NCBI GenBank assembly: GCA_033064195.1
Contig: JARBJD010000149.1
Span: 62,001-126,000 of the forward strand
Direction of reading: 5' to 3'
DNA from: Blattamonas nauphoetae
Taxonomy: Eukaryota; Preaxostyla; Oxymonadida
DNA length: 64,000 nucleotides
Shown: piece after piece, positions 45,245 to 54,293 of the stretch
How positions within the stretch are numbered: position 1 is the stretch's first letter
Layout of the letters: each line of letters begins with the position of its first letter
Notes under the pieces: generated by a model
What the model was told of the DNA's origin: nothing
The model's database searches: none
Seen by the model: the letters and a program-made list of their open reading frames with translations, nothing else
Program-made: the position numbers and the translations under genes

Positions 45245-45399
45245 ACTGTAGAATTCTTTGTTTTCACGAAAATGAAAAAAGTGTCAAATCTCCGTCTAAG
45301 TCGTGTGTCGGTATTCGATGTTCTTTCAAAAAGATCATTCAGAATTTCATAGAACATTTCATACATCGTTGTTTTGCTCATTCATCCCTCTCTTTGTCA
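45245..45399 (+). repeat. Left arm of a 155-bp inverted repeat
   Basis: It is complementary to 46033-46187 with one mismatch over 155 bp. It starts ACTGTAGAATTC, just after the kinase stop codon. The arms enclose about 630 bases with no gene. Confidence 0.85.
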
Positions 45400-46032
45400 T
45401 CGTGCTCTGAGAGAATGAGGAGAGTACTCAATTGGAAAAAATGAGACAATATTGGACGATACCGTGTCAACGTATTGTTGACCTATTGTGCTGTGCGCAT
45501 TCAATGGTCTCATGCAATCAGCTTGCGAAAAACGACGAATCAGTCGAGGAGGAGAAAAATGGTCTACTTTCGTTGAATCTGAAACTGGAGTGCTAGACAC
45601 GATAAAAGAGGACTAGATAAGAGATATATCCTGAAATCAAACCTAAATTGTTGATAGAGAGTCTACAATAGCACATCGTTTGACGATCCAATCAACACAA
45701 TCATCTGATTTCCTGAGACTCGATTCAATGCTGATCATCCGAATTGAGAGTTCTTCAATGATTGTTTGTTAAAGTGTGATGAATCTGTCCAATATCCACT
45801 AATTTTGATTTCACTCCTTGTCTCAATCTTGGAATCTACACTTTCAAATTGTATGTCGAATTAGTAAATTGTTTAAAGTCTCAAACTAAATCTGTTATTT
45901 GGATGATAAAAGACATCGTCCTCGTAGTCAAACAGGAGTTGACAAAGAGTTGTGATTCAAATCCCGTTCTAACTAATGGATGGGATAACACCAATATATA
46001 GGCCTCAGGTTGAGAAAGTTACACAGGAAAGC
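45400..46032. other. Loop between inverted-repeat arms, no gene
   Basis: Short frames only; AT-rich. Nothing recognisable. Confidence 0.4.
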
Positions 46033-46187
46033 TGACAAAGAGAGGGATGAATGAGCAAAACAACGATGTATGAAATGTTCTATGAAATTCTGAATGATCT
46101 TTTTGAAAGAACATCGAATACCGACACACGACTTAGACGGAGGTTTGACACTTTTTTCATTTTCGTGAAAACAAAGAATTCTACAGT
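46033..46187 (-). repeat. Right arm of the 155-bp inverted repeat
   Basis: This is the complement of 45245-45399. No clear target duplication is seen outside the pair, so a transposon origin is not proven. Confidence 0.85.
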
Positions 46188-46578
46188 AGTATAGAAGGTG
46201 AATTGGGAACCACGTTGGCAGAGACACCACTTCCAATGCTTTTTCTCCATGCCGATTGACAATTCAGAAAATACTTGAAGTAAAAGTCATTTTCATTTCA
46301 GAAAGTTGTCAAACTTAGAGAAATATTCTCTTCCAGAGTTCAGTTACTTCATACTTTCAAGTTGAAGCAAATTTTCAAAAATTTTCAAAAAAGCAAAAAC
46401 CTTGATTTTGGCGGAAGCTGGTGTATTTTTTCAAGGTTCCGAAGGTTGCGACCCTTCTCATCGGTCCCTTTTAGACCGGCATCGGAACTCATTTTTATCG
46501 GTTTGAGATCCGGAGACGTACGTTGGTCTTGCCAAGGGCCTAGACCATGCCAAAGGGCAGTGATATGTGAAATTAAAT

Positions 46579-46661
46579 GCTTCCGCCAGGAATTGAACTT
46601 GGGACCTTCAGCTTAGTAGTCGTAGTGCGTGCACTCACTACTACCACTAAACTATCCGGTC
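46579..46661 (-). other. tRNA-like sequence with A and B boxes
   Basis: On the minus strand an A box (TAGTTTAGTGG, 46654-46644) is followed by a hairpin GTAGTG...CACTAC (46641-46622) that resembles an anticodon arm. A B-box/T-arm (CCAAGTTCAATTCCTGG, 46602-46586) follows. The acceptor stem does not pair. It may be a degenerate tRNA, a tRNA-derived repeat or a Pol III promoter. Confidence 0.4.
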
Positions 46662-46706
46662 TTGAAAATATTCCGAAAAATCAGAAGCCTTGTACCCGAA
46701 AAAGTC

Positions 46707-46742
46707 CTCTCACCCGTGAGGGTTCGAAGCCTCTGGCGAGAC
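46707..46742 (+). repeat. 36-bp hairpin cassette, copy 1
   Basis: The core reads CTCTCACCC, GTGAGGGTTCGAAG, CCTCTGGCGAGAC. It contains a B-box-like GGTTCGAAGCC and short complementary ends (CTCTC/GAGAC). The same cassette lies at 54380-54416, and a shorter, inverted form at 47951-47985. Confidence 0.6.
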
Positions 46743-47118
46743 TATATAGCAGATTTAAAATTTGAAAACTTTGTCAATAAATTCAATATATAGTAAAATT
46801 ACTGACGTGAAAAAGTCGTGCTTTTTAACGAGGGTAAAAAAAGTGACCAAAAGAAGGAATATATAGTAGATTTGAAAATTTGAAAATGTGACGAAAAAAT
46901 CAATATATAGCAAAAGTCGCTCCCGTGAAAAAGTCGTGCTTTTTAACGAGGGTAAAAAAAGTGACCAAAAAAATCAATATATAGTAGATTGGAAAATTTG
47001 AAAATGTGACGAAAAAATTAATATATAGCAAAAGTCGCTCCCGTGAAAAAGTCGTGCTTTTTAACGAGGGTAGAAAGGTGGACAAAAAAAGGAATATATA
47101 GCAGATCTGAAAATTCGA
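46741..47118 (+). repeat. Three tandem ~118-bp repeats with a hairpin
   Basis: The segment containing AAAAAGTCGTGCTTTTT, a perfect 6-bp-stem hairpin, followed by AACGAGGGTA occurs at about 46811, 46929 and 47046, spacing 117-118 bases. The repeats also share AATATATAG motifs. They could be transcription signals or replication-related iterons of the neighbouring virus-like element; this is not resolved. Confidence 0.75.
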
Positions 47119-47152
47119 GGTACAAGGCATTGGAAAAATCTGGCATTTCCAG

Positions 47153-47235
47153 GACCTCCTAGCACAGTAGGTAGAGCGGGAGGTCTAAAGGTACACTCGG
47201 CCTTTGAGCCGTGGGATCGAATCCCGCCATCGGCA
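47153..47235 (+). other. tRNA-like sequence with A and B boxes
   Basis: The A box TAGCACAGTAGG and B box GGATCGAATCC match the Pol III tRNA promoter consensus well. A T-arm GTGGG-ATCGAAT-CCCGC and a hairpin CGGC-CTTTGA-GCCG can fold. A perfect 7-bp pairing GACCTCC/GGAGGTC encloses the D-arm-like part, but a normal acceptor stem is missing. It may be a degenerate tRNA or tRNA-derived element. Confidence 0.4.
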
Positions 47236-47269
47236 AAACTTTCGGCAAAATTTCAAAACGTTCACAACA

Positions 47270-47340
47270 AAAATTCAAAAATTCAAAAATTCAAAAATTC
47301 AAATTTCAAAAATTCAAAATTCAAAAATTCAAAATTTCCA
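47270..47340 (+). repeat. AAATTC low-complexity tract
   Basis: Repeated aaaattc units, about 70 bases, immediately after the tRNA-like sequence. Confidence 0.7.
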
Positions 47341-47358
47341 AAAAAGTTGAAGTATGAA

Positions 47359-47638
47359 ACCTCGACGTAATTTCCCTTGATACTCAGGCAAAATGGTGCC
47401 CTCGTGGCTAATGCGTAGAACGAATTGAAGGTTGGATTGGAGCGGGACGAACTGGGAGGTTGTCCCCGGGGGTTCACTGTGGGCATCACTTCAATGTGAC
47501 CGTAAATCATGCCCCCCCAATACCTTAGCCCTTCAAGGAATTCGCCAGCAGTAGTCATTGAGTAGGATCATGATAGAGTGATCCCCAAAGGAGTATCGGG
47601 TTGTCCTACGGTACAATCATACAAAAACTTGAAAAAGG
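47359..47638. repeat. ~280-bp intergenic repeat, copy 1
   Basis: Begins ACCTCGACGTAATTTCCC and ends near GGTACAATCATAC. It shares most positions with copies at 47706-48015 and 48603-48886. A short minus-strand frame crosses it in copies 1 and 3 but not uniformly, so coding is doubtful. Confidence 0.7.
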
Positions 47639-47705
47639 AAATGATGAACGATTGAACGATGAAGACTTGAATGATGAATGATTGAATGACAAGTTGAAGA
47701 ATGAT

Positions 47706-48015
47706 ACCTCGACGTAATTTCCCTTGATACTCAGGCAAAATGGTGCCCTCGTGATTGATGCGTAGAACGAATTGAAGGTTGAATTGGAGACGGTGGATTT
47801 CTAGGAATCCGCCCCGGGGTTCATGTTGGCCGCACTTAGATGTGCCCGTAAATCATGCCCACCCAAGACTTAACCCTTCAAGGACTTCGCCAGCAGCAGT
47901 CATTGAGTAGGATCATGATAGATTGATCCCCAAAGGAGTATCGGGTTGTCTCAGTTTGAGACTTCGAACCCTCACAGGGTGAGAGTCCTACGGTACAATC
48001 ATACAAACTTGAAAA
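47706..48015. repeat. ~280-bp intergenic repeat, copy 2, with an inserted hairpin cassette
   Basis: Same repeat as copy 1, but a 35-bp hairpin cassette (47951-47985) sits between GGGTTGTC and TCCTACGG, where copy 1 has none. Confidence 0.7.
47951..47985 (-). repeat. 35-bp hairpin cassette, copy 2 (short form)
   Basis: On the minus strand: CTCTCACCCTGTGAGGG, TTCGAAG, TCTCAAAC. The boundaries are sharp because repeat copy 1 lacks it. Confidence 0.6.
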
Positions 48016-48201
48016 ATGAATGATTGAAAAAATGAATGAATGAAGAAGCCGAAAGCAGGTATTGCAAAGAAGAAAGAAACAAAAAAAGAAAGAAGCAAGA
48101 TGAAAGCTGGCACAACAAGGAACAAGAAATAAAAAGTTCCAACACCTCACTTCACATTTCATTTATGATTTTTATTTTTTTGATTTTTTAATTTGTATTA
48201 A

Positions 48202-48573
48202 ATGGCAACAGTGAATACTACATATGAACGACGTCGAACAGATGCCAAGCAAGCTTTGATTCAGTCAATGAAAGAAGAGAACTGTGAACTTGTCTCTGAG
48301 TATGTCAGACACAATATCCCAGTCATCTATGTTCATGAAGGTGTTGAGTGGAGGATAAAACCAAAGTTGTGGAATCAAGGGAACAGACCACACATGTCAC
48401 AACGTCGACACTACACTCAATCGTTTGTTGAGAATGAACTGAGGAAGTACAACTGTGAGCTCGTTGGTGAGTACAAGCCGGTGCTGTTCCATCTGAGAAG
48501 ACTTTGGTGTGTTTCTGGTGTTTACAAAATTAACGCTGATTTTTTTTATTTGAACTTTTTATTTTGCATATGA
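48202..48573 (+). CDS. Small duplicated-module protein of the virus-like element
   Basis: A 123-residue protein beginning MATVNTTYERRRTDAKQAL. It contains two copies of a module like 'EENCELVSEYVRHNIPVIYV' and 'KYNCELVGEYKPVLF'. Such 'GCELLSEY' modules occur in large-DNA-virus and endonuclease-associated proteins, where they usually carry zinc-binding cysteines that are not evident here. A T-rich promoter-like motif lies at 48169-48181. It is flanked by copies of the 280-bp repeat. Confidence 0.5.
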   Translation: MATVNTTYERRRTDAKQALIQSMKEENCELVSEYVRHNIPVIYVHEGVEWRIKPKLWNQGNRPHMSQRRHYTQSFVENELRKYNCELVGEYKPVLFHLRRLWCVSGVYKINADFFYLNFLFCI

Positions 48574-48602
48574 AGAGTAGGTCCAGATAGTGCAAGTGTG
48601 AG

Positions 48603-48886
48603 ACCTCGACGTAACGTTCCAAGATACTCAGGCAAAATGGTGCCTTCGTGACTGATGCGTAGAACGAATTGAAGGTTGGATTGGAGACGGATGATCGAAA
48701 GATTGTCCCCGGGGTTCATGTTGGCTTCAGATTCTTTTCCAAGAATTTGACCGTAAATCATGCCCACCCAAGACTTATCCCTTCAAGGAATTCGCTATTC
48801 TCTGTGAGAGCGTAGCAGTCATTGAGAAGGATTGAGATAGATCGTCCCCAAAGGGGTATCGGGGTGTCCATAGGAAACTCACACGA
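48603..48886. repeat. ~280-bp intergenic repeat, copy 3
   Basis: The third copy is more diverged than copies 1 and 2. It lies between the two plus-strand genes of the virus-like element. Confidence 0.65.
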
Positions 48887-48952
48887 ACATGAACAGGAAC
48901 TACTCAACGGCTATTTTTGTCTTTTTTAATTTCTAATAAAGAGCAACCAAAA

Positions 48953-49873
48953 ATGAATCGACAAAAATACAATTCACAAATGATTGAGAAAATGATTGAT
49001 CATAATCTTTCGACGATCACTGAGAATGCAGCAGTCATTCACTCACTACAGACGGAATTAGAAACGAATCAGGAAGAAGTCGACACACTAAAGAAGACAA
49101 CTGAAGCACACAAGACAGCAATATCATCAATCCAAAAGGTCGTTTCAACAAATGGATCAATCACTTGTTCAGCTGGTATTACAACACCAGAAATTGGAGG
49201 ATTGATCAATGTGAATGGAGCGAAGTGGAATATATCAGAGGGATCACTTCCGAAGTATCCTGGAACATATCCGGCTTCAACATTTAAGTCTGGTATTTCA
49301 ATTTCGCAATCGATTGCAGAAACATCTGGAATTCAGTTCAATGGTGATGGCATTATTATGTGGTCTCCCTGTGACACACCAGCATTGTATTACTACGATG
49401 AGGATACTGGTTCAGGAGTGTTTTCAATATCATCAACTGGAAGTTTTTCTCAGCTTTCAGACAGAAGAGTCAAAAGGAATATTGTTCCATACCCTAATGT
49501 TCTTGAACAATTGAATAAAGTCGAAATTGTGCAGTATCAGTTCAACACATTCGACTCGAAGATCAGCAAAGTCACAAAGCAAATAGAGAATGAGACAGAT
49601 GAAGAACACTTGAAGAATTGCAAAGAGAAATGTGAATGCTTGAAGAAGGAAAGTGAGAAGAAACACATTGGTGTGATTGCACAACAGATCCAAGGCATAT
49701 TCCCTGAAGTTGTGAATGATTCCAATCCAGATTGTCTTCAAGTTGATTATGCAGAACTTTCCTGTTTCTGCATCAAAGCCATTCAGGAATTATGCTCTAT
49801 TGTCGGACATCAACAGACACTCATCAATGAACTCATACAAAAATATACCTCACTGACTAGTACTCCAACATGA
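48953..49873 (+). CDS. Fibre-type protein with intramolecular chaperone (peptidase S74)
   Basis: 306 residues from ATG 48953. The N-terminal coiled coil (ENAAVIHSLQTELETNQEEV) suits a trimeric fibre. The middle has glycine-rich beta segments (SAGITTPEIGG, YDEDTGSGVFSISSTGSF). The C-terminal 140 residues match the S74 self-cleaving chaperone family: 'SDRRVKRNIVP', 'VIAQQIQGIFPEVV' and 'VDYAELSCFCIKAIQEL'. This family is known from phage tail spikes and several eukaryotic virus and cell proteins. The serine and lysine of the SDRRVKRN motif are present. It probably forms a host-recognition spike. It converges on and overlaps the tail of the minus-strand gene ending at 49857. Confidence 0.75.
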   Translation: MNRQKYNSQMIEKMIDHNLSTITENAAVIHSLQTELETNQEEVDTLKKTTEAHKTAISSIQKVVSTNGSITCSAGITTPEIGGLINVNGAKWNISEGSLPKYPGTYPASTFKSGISISQSIAETSGIQFNGDGIIMWSPCDTPALYYYDEDTGSGVFSISSTGSFSQLSDRRVKRNIVPYPNVLEQLNKVEIVQYQFNTFDSKISKVTKQIENETDEEHLKNCKEKCECLKKESEKKHIGVIAQQIQGIFPEVVNDSNPDCLQVDYAELSCFCIKAIQELCSIVGHQQTLINELIQKYTSLTSTPT

Positions 49874-50267
49874 GATCAACCAGAAATTCGTAATACTCCC
49901 TGATTATTTTTCCATTGATTGCCTCGGATGTTTCCATCTCAATTGATTCACCAGAACTGTCTTTGAACCAGATCTTCACAATTGAGTGTCGAGTGCTTAG
50001 TTCCCACTTCTTTCGCTTCGCAATCTGTTCGTTGCAGAAAGCAACATAGGAGTCATTGAATGCATCAGTCTGGATCCAATCACCGTGGATCGTAATGTGC
50101 TGAGGAATGTCTTTTGAAATGACTGTCGATGCATCACTAATCTCTTCTTTCACATGGATGAGTTTGCAGTCAAGAAAGTAGATGTATTTTTGTTTTCTTG
50201 AATTGGTAAAATCAGGAGGGAGTTGAGCAGTGTGAGAATTCTGAATTGAGAAGTAACGCTTGACCAT
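49857..50267 (-). CDS. Unrecognised 136-residue protein of the virus-like element
   Basis: Starts MVKRYFSIQNSHTAQLPPDF and contains a predicted beta-rich middle ('KYIYFLDCKLIHVKEEISD') and a polar C terminus. No family is recognised. It is preceded by an AT-rich promoter-like tract (50281-50292). It overlaps the convergent S74 gene by 17 bases. Confidence 0.55.
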   Translation of the reverse strand: MVKRYFSIQNSHTAQLPPDFTNSRKQKYIYFLDCKLIHVKEEISDASTVISKDIPQHITIHGDWIQTDAFNDSYVAFCNEQIAKRKKWELSTRHSIVKIWFKDSSGESIEMETSEAINGKIIREYYEFLVDLMLEY

Positions 50268-50336
50268 TTGTGATTTCTACAAAAATAAAATATTCAATTT
50301 AGTAATATGACTCTGTCATTCTAGAAATGCTATGCA

Positions 50337-52016
50337 TTAATATCCTCTCTTCACTTCTTCATATGCTTCTTGGAGTCGGCGATCAATGACATATCGCACT
50401 CGTGGTTGTCCATTCTCAATCCAGAACAGCCAATATGATGCTTGATGCAATGCTAGAATCGGCGGAGGAGGTCCTTCTGGAGTTGATGTGAAATATGGAT
50501 CAGGTTCGCCTTGTTTGATTGGGGTTCCTCTGAAGACAATGTTCACTGATTCTGCTGTCGATATACCTTCTTCTCCACCAGCAATTTCACTTCGATCTGT
50601 TGGAACCATAAATGTGAATGAAGTTGCATCTGTTGATGGTCTCAGTTTCCTGCTCTCCTTTCCACCATAGACGTAATTGCGAGGTTCACAAATGGAATTC
50701 TCAAACTCTTGTGTTGCAGAACAGCCAATGAAATCACCGTTCACCATCATCATTTGATAGAACTCTGGTGAGTTTGTTGACATTGGGAAATTGGGATAAT
50801 TATTTCCTAGCATTTCGAAGTGACCAACATATTGAGGATTTCTGAAGACTGTACACTCGTTTGGTCGATCGGGGAATAAGCACATAAGATTCATGAGATT
50901 GTTGAGTTTGATACTAATGTTTGATCTCACTCCCATTGCATTTGCAGATGATTGAAATGATTGTGTGTCAATTCTTTCTGCTTTCAAGACGTACAATGTC
51001 TTTGAATACGTGTTGAAGAGGGATTGCTTCGTTGCATCAGTGATTTGATATCCGTAGCAAATAGAAGTGACTTTGTCCACCGATGAACTCAGAACCGTGG
51101 AAGTGGTTGATTTAACTGTAGTATGCACAATTCCAGTACTTGGATCTGGATCTGAATATGTATAATATTGATAAACTGGATTTCCGATTTGTGTGAATTC
51201 TTGAGTCACATTTGTGAATTCTCCATCTTGTAATAGTGCGTGATGAGATTTGTGAGTAGTATATTTTCCTGTTGGATCTTTCTCCACGTATCGTTCAAGT
51301 CCTTTTCGAATGACTGTGGGTACTCGAATCGGACAATATACAAGTGAATCAGTTGTCAAATGAAATCTCAAACGTAAATTGCCAAAGATGGAATTTGGAT
51401 ACTGATCAAAAGTACTCAGTGGAAGCAAATTCACAAACGGAATAACCAGAGGAATTGTAATTGGGAACACTGTTTCAGTATTTGGAGTTGGAGAAAAGTA
51501 GCATCCACAAACACTTGGATCCATTCTCTGAACATTTTCAAAAAGACTGTAGCAATGCTTCATGTTGTTTTTCTCTTCATAAGACTTGAAAGTGTGGTAC
51601 AGAAATGATTCGTGAACATGATTATTCTGGAGTGTATTGTCAATGATGTTTCCTTTACTGTCGACGAGTCTCATATCTCGAATTGCATCTGATGATGACT
51701 TATATCCGTAGAACATTGCATACATGTTAGGGTAGTAGTTTCTGTCTGTCGTCGGTTGCTCATACGGAACAGTGATCGTTAGATCTATTCGTAAATGACT
51801 CTTCGCAAACTCAGTCACATCATGACCATCATAGCACAGTGGAACTTCAATCTCATCTCCGATTCTGCAAGGCATAGGTGGATTCGTTGGATGCACTTCT
51901 TGGATGGAATAAATGTGTGGCTCTGAATCCCATTGTTTTGGCAAGTATGATTGGACTTCGATTTGCTCAATTAGTGTCGATGTTGGTTTGGATTGATTTG
52001 ATCTGATACTTCTCAT
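50337..52016 (-). CDS. Capsid-type structural protein 1 (559 residues)
   Basis: Rich in beta strands and aromatic residues, with few charged clusters, as in jelly-roll capsid proteins. It aligns by eye with the next gene at matching segments: 'GDEIEVPLCYDGHDV' with 'GQEIIIPLTGNQDI', 'YKSSSDAIRDMRLVD' with 'LKHSASIFRDLTVLH', 'NNMKHCYSLFENV' with 'ENRKHCHTPWQNA', 'YPNSIFGNLRLRFHL' with 'YPACLFGDLKLSVHI', and a WxLxxxNGxPxVxY-like end. They are paralogues. Promoter-like motif at 52023-52034. Capsid function is inference from size, composition and context. Confidence 0.55.
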   Translation of the reverse strand: MRSIRSNQSKPTSTLIEQIEVQSYLPKQWDSEPHIYSIQEVHPTNPPMPCRIGDEIEVPLCYDGHDVTEFAKSHLRIDLTITVPYEQPTTDRNYYPNMYAMFYGYKSSSDAIRDMRLVDSKGNIIDNTLQNNHVHESFLYHTFKSYEEKNNMKHCYSLFENVQRMDPSVCGCYFSPTPNTETVFPITIPLVIPFVNLLPLSTFDQYPNSIFGNLRLRFHLTTDSLVYCPIRVPTVIRKGLERYVEKDPTGKYTTHKSHHALLQDGEFTNVTQEFTQIGNPVYQYYTYSDPDPSTGIVHTTVKSTTSTVLSSSVDKVTSICYGYQITDATKQSLFNTYSKTLYVLKAERIDTQSFQSSANAMGVRSNISIKLNNLMNLMCLFPDRPNECTVFRNPQYVGHFEMLGNNYPNFPMSTNSPEFYQMMMVNGDFIGCSATQEFENSICEPRNYVYGGKESRKLRPSTDATSFTFMVPTDRSEIAGGEEGISTAESVNIVFRGTPIKQGEPDPYFTSTPEGPPPPILALHQASYWLFWIENGQPRVRYVIDRRLQEAYEEVKRGY

Positions 52017-52022
52017 TTATAG

Positions 52023-52034
52023 AAAAATAAAAAA
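52023..52034 (-). promoter_or_regulatory. T-rich promoter-like motif shared by the virus-like genes
   Basis: On the minus strand TTTTTTATTTTT lies just before ATG 52016. The same motif precedes ATGs at 53928, 54259, 54641 and 55265, a looser form precedes 50267, and T-rich forms precede the plus-strand genes at 48202 and 48953. Spacing to the ATG is about 6-12 bases. It recalls poxvirus-type late promoters (T-run, then TAAATG). Confidence 0.65.
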
Positions 52035-52068
52035 TACAATATCATAATTTTCTTTTACTGTTTTGTCT

Positions 52069-53928
52069 CTACATGATTCCTAAATCTTTGTGCAACGCTT
52101 TCAATGTGTGATTTGGGTAGTACTCAACTTTTGGTTTGCCATTACTGTATCGTAATACCCACCATGTGGTTGCGGTTGTTGCTAAAATTGGTGCTGGAGG
52201 ATGAGTAAATGTTGTCATGTTTCCACCACTTTGACTTGGATTGTAGACATTGTAGTATGTGTCCAGCTTACCTTGATAAATGGGATGTGATCTCAAAGTG
52301 ACAGGAACGTTTCCTTTGGAACTGATGGAATCATTACAGTTCGTTGGACACCCACTTCTCTGTGTTGAAAAGCACATGAGGAAGTCAGTGTTGTCATGAA
52401 TCGGTCGAACTCTTGTCATTGTCTCATTGGGATAATTCTGATCACCAGTGAGTTTCTCTTCAACGAGAGAATCTGTCAGTGATCGCTCCAAGTCGTCAGG
52501 AACAGCTAGATAGGAATCGAGATTAAGAGTCGATAATGCAAATTGATAGAAGCGAGCTCCAATTGTTGTTGTCGGTTGATCTGGATAGTATTTGTCGAGT
52601 AGATTCACTTGGATATCCTTCTGCATTGGATTGTGGAAACAAGTGACTTCATTGTCGTAGTGACGGAAGAGAAGCATGATGTCCTTGGCATTAACAACCA
52701 CCATTTGTTGAGTGCAATTAATGCCTGTTTCAGTTGGTGTCTTCTGAAATGGATAGAACGATATCTTTTCTGCTGGAATAGTTCCTGGACGATCCTGATA
52801 CATTTTCTTGAGATTCTCTTTCGCAATTTCTTTCATATTGTATCCAGAGCTCATGCAATACACATCATCAATTTGATACTCGGTGATGTTTAGTGAGATG
52901 TACTGATCCACGTATTCTGGTTCTGTCGTAACTGTACCAGCTGATGAATACACAATGTCTTTCGAAACTGATGGTTGCAGAAATGATTGACCAATTTGAA
53001 CGAAGTTCTTTGTGCATGAGGTTACGAGATTGTTTAAGAAATAGGGACGATGCTGAATACAATCGGCAATTGATGCTTTTATCTTAGGTGCTGCAGCAGT
53101 CCCAGTAACGATTAATGAAAGTGTGTTCTTCAGAGTGAGTTCAGGATTAACTGGACAACACACAAATTCATCTTCATTGATGTGAACGCTCAGTTTCAAA
53201 TCTCCAAAGAGACACGCAGGATAGTCAGTCATTCCAGAGAAGATGAGAAGATCTTCAAGATTGATTGACACACGAATAGGTACATCAATACTGTCTTTGA
53301 ATACTCCAGTTCCAGAAGTTGTTGTGAAATCAGAAAGTGGAATATAAACACCAGCAACAGATTCGTCATGATTCCATGCATTCTGCCAAGGTGTGTGACA
53401 ATGTTTTCGATTCTCCAATTGACTCTTCGGTTTGATCATATTGTAGATGTGAGACTCCATTGACACGTCATTAGTTGTTGTGCTGATGATTCTCTGATTG
53501 TTGTGAAGAACAGTAAGGTCACGAAAGATTGATGCCGAATGTTTGAGTCCAACGAAGATGAATATCCTCTCATTCATGTACGATCCATTTTTACTGGAAT
53601 TTGTCTTCCAATTATTCACTTTAAGCCTTGCTGTCATTGTGAACGTAATGAAGGAATCATCGATTTGACAAATGTCTTGATTACCAGTCAACGGAATGAT
53701 TATTTCCTGTCCTTTGTAGAATCGTGAATTCTCGGATGGTTTTAATTCCTGAATGGAAGTACTGTGTGCTCCATCATTCAGAAGATAATTAATGTGATGT
53801 TCAGACATGAGTTGTTGTTGTATTTGACCAATATCATCTCGAGTGTACTTGATTGATCCAGTTGTATTTCCAGTCAATGATGATGCTCCTGTTCTTTTGT
53901 TTGTCAGATGTGTTATATGTGAGTTCAT
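52069..53928 (-). CDS. Capsid-type structural protein 2 (619 residues)
   Basis: Paralogue of the 559-residue protein downstream, sharing the segments listed there and the ending 'WWVLRYSNGKPKVEYYPNHT'. It starts MNSHITHLTNKRTGASSL. A TTTTTTTATTTTT motif sits a few bases before the ATG (53935-53947). Two tandem capsid-sized paralogues suggest either a major/minor capsid pair or two subunits of one lattice. Confidence 0.55.
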   Translation of the reverse strand: MNSHITHLTNKRTGASSLTGNTTGSIKYTRDDIGQIQQQLMSEHHINYLLNDGAHSTSIQELKPSENSRFYKGQEIIIPLTGNQDICQIDDSFITFTMTARLKVNNWKTNSSKNGSYMNERIFIFVGLKHSASIFRDLTVLHNNQRIISTTTNDVSMESHIYNMIKPKSQLENRKHCHTPWQNAWNHDESVAGVYIPLSDFTTTSGTGVFKDSIDVPIRVSINLEDLLIFSGMTDYPACLFGDLKLSVHINEDEFVCCPVNPELTLKNTLSLIVTGTAAAPKIKASIADCIQHRPYFLNNLVTSCTKNFVQIGQSFLQPSVSKDIVYSSAGTVTTEPEYVDQYISLNITEYQIDDVYCMSSGYNMKEIAKENLKKMYQDRPGTIPAEKISFYPFQKTPTETGINCTQQMVVVNAKDIMLLFRHYDNEVTCFHNPMQKDIQVNLLDKYYPDQPTTTIGARFYQFALSTLNLDSYLAVPDDLERSLTDSLVEEKLTGDQNYPNETMTRVRPIHDNTDFLMCFSTQRSGCPTNCNDSISSKGNVPVTLRSHPIYQGKLDTYYNVYNPSQSGGNMTTFTHPPAPILATTATTWWVLRYSNGKPKVEYYPNHTLKALHKDLGIM

Positions 53929-53956
53929 TTTATCAAAAATAAAAAAACAATAATGC

Positions 53957-54259
53957 TTATTTCTTTTTCAGTTTCTTCTTCTTCGCTTTCGGCTTCAGCT
54001 TTTCTTCTAGCTTCAGTATTTCTCCTCTGAGTTTGTGTGCAACTGGTGTATTTCCTTCATTGATTGCTTGCTCATACTGAGCCATCTTTTCTGCATGGAT
54101 TTGCTGATCCGACTTCACATCTGGAATCATCTCAACACCTGTCTGTGCAACCTTCGAAATCAGTGGTCCAACGAAGGGAATGAGATTCAGAAATGGAGCT
54201 CCAACTCTGAGTATGTTTTTGCCAACTGCTGCTAATTTTGATAACCAACCTGGTGCCAT
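53957..54259 (-). CDS. Small MAPG protein with hydrophobic segment and lysine-rich tail
   Basis: 100 residues: MAPGWLSKLAAVGKNILRVG, then a hydrophobic stretch (PFLNLIPFVGPLISKVAQTG) and a Lys-rich C terminus. The MAPG start and the size match the neighbouring gene at 54294. It is likely a minor structural or membrane-active protein. Promoter motif at 54266-54277. Confidence 0.5.
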   Translation of the reverse strand: MAPGWLSKLAAVGKNILRVGAPFLNLIPFVGPLISKVAQTGVEMIPDVKSDQQIHAEKMAQYEQAINEGNTPVAHKLRGEILKLEEKLKPKAKKKKLKKK

Positions 54260-54293
54260 TTATGTAAAAATAAAAAACTGGAACACAAACAAA

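Noticed and set aside
46579-46661. A functional tRNA gene
   Set aside because: The acceptor stem does not pair and the anticodon loop is eight bases, so only a tRNA-like call is justified.
47283-47558. Protein-coding gene in the 280-bp repeat
   Set aside because: The frame is not kept in all three copies, so it is listed as a repeat.
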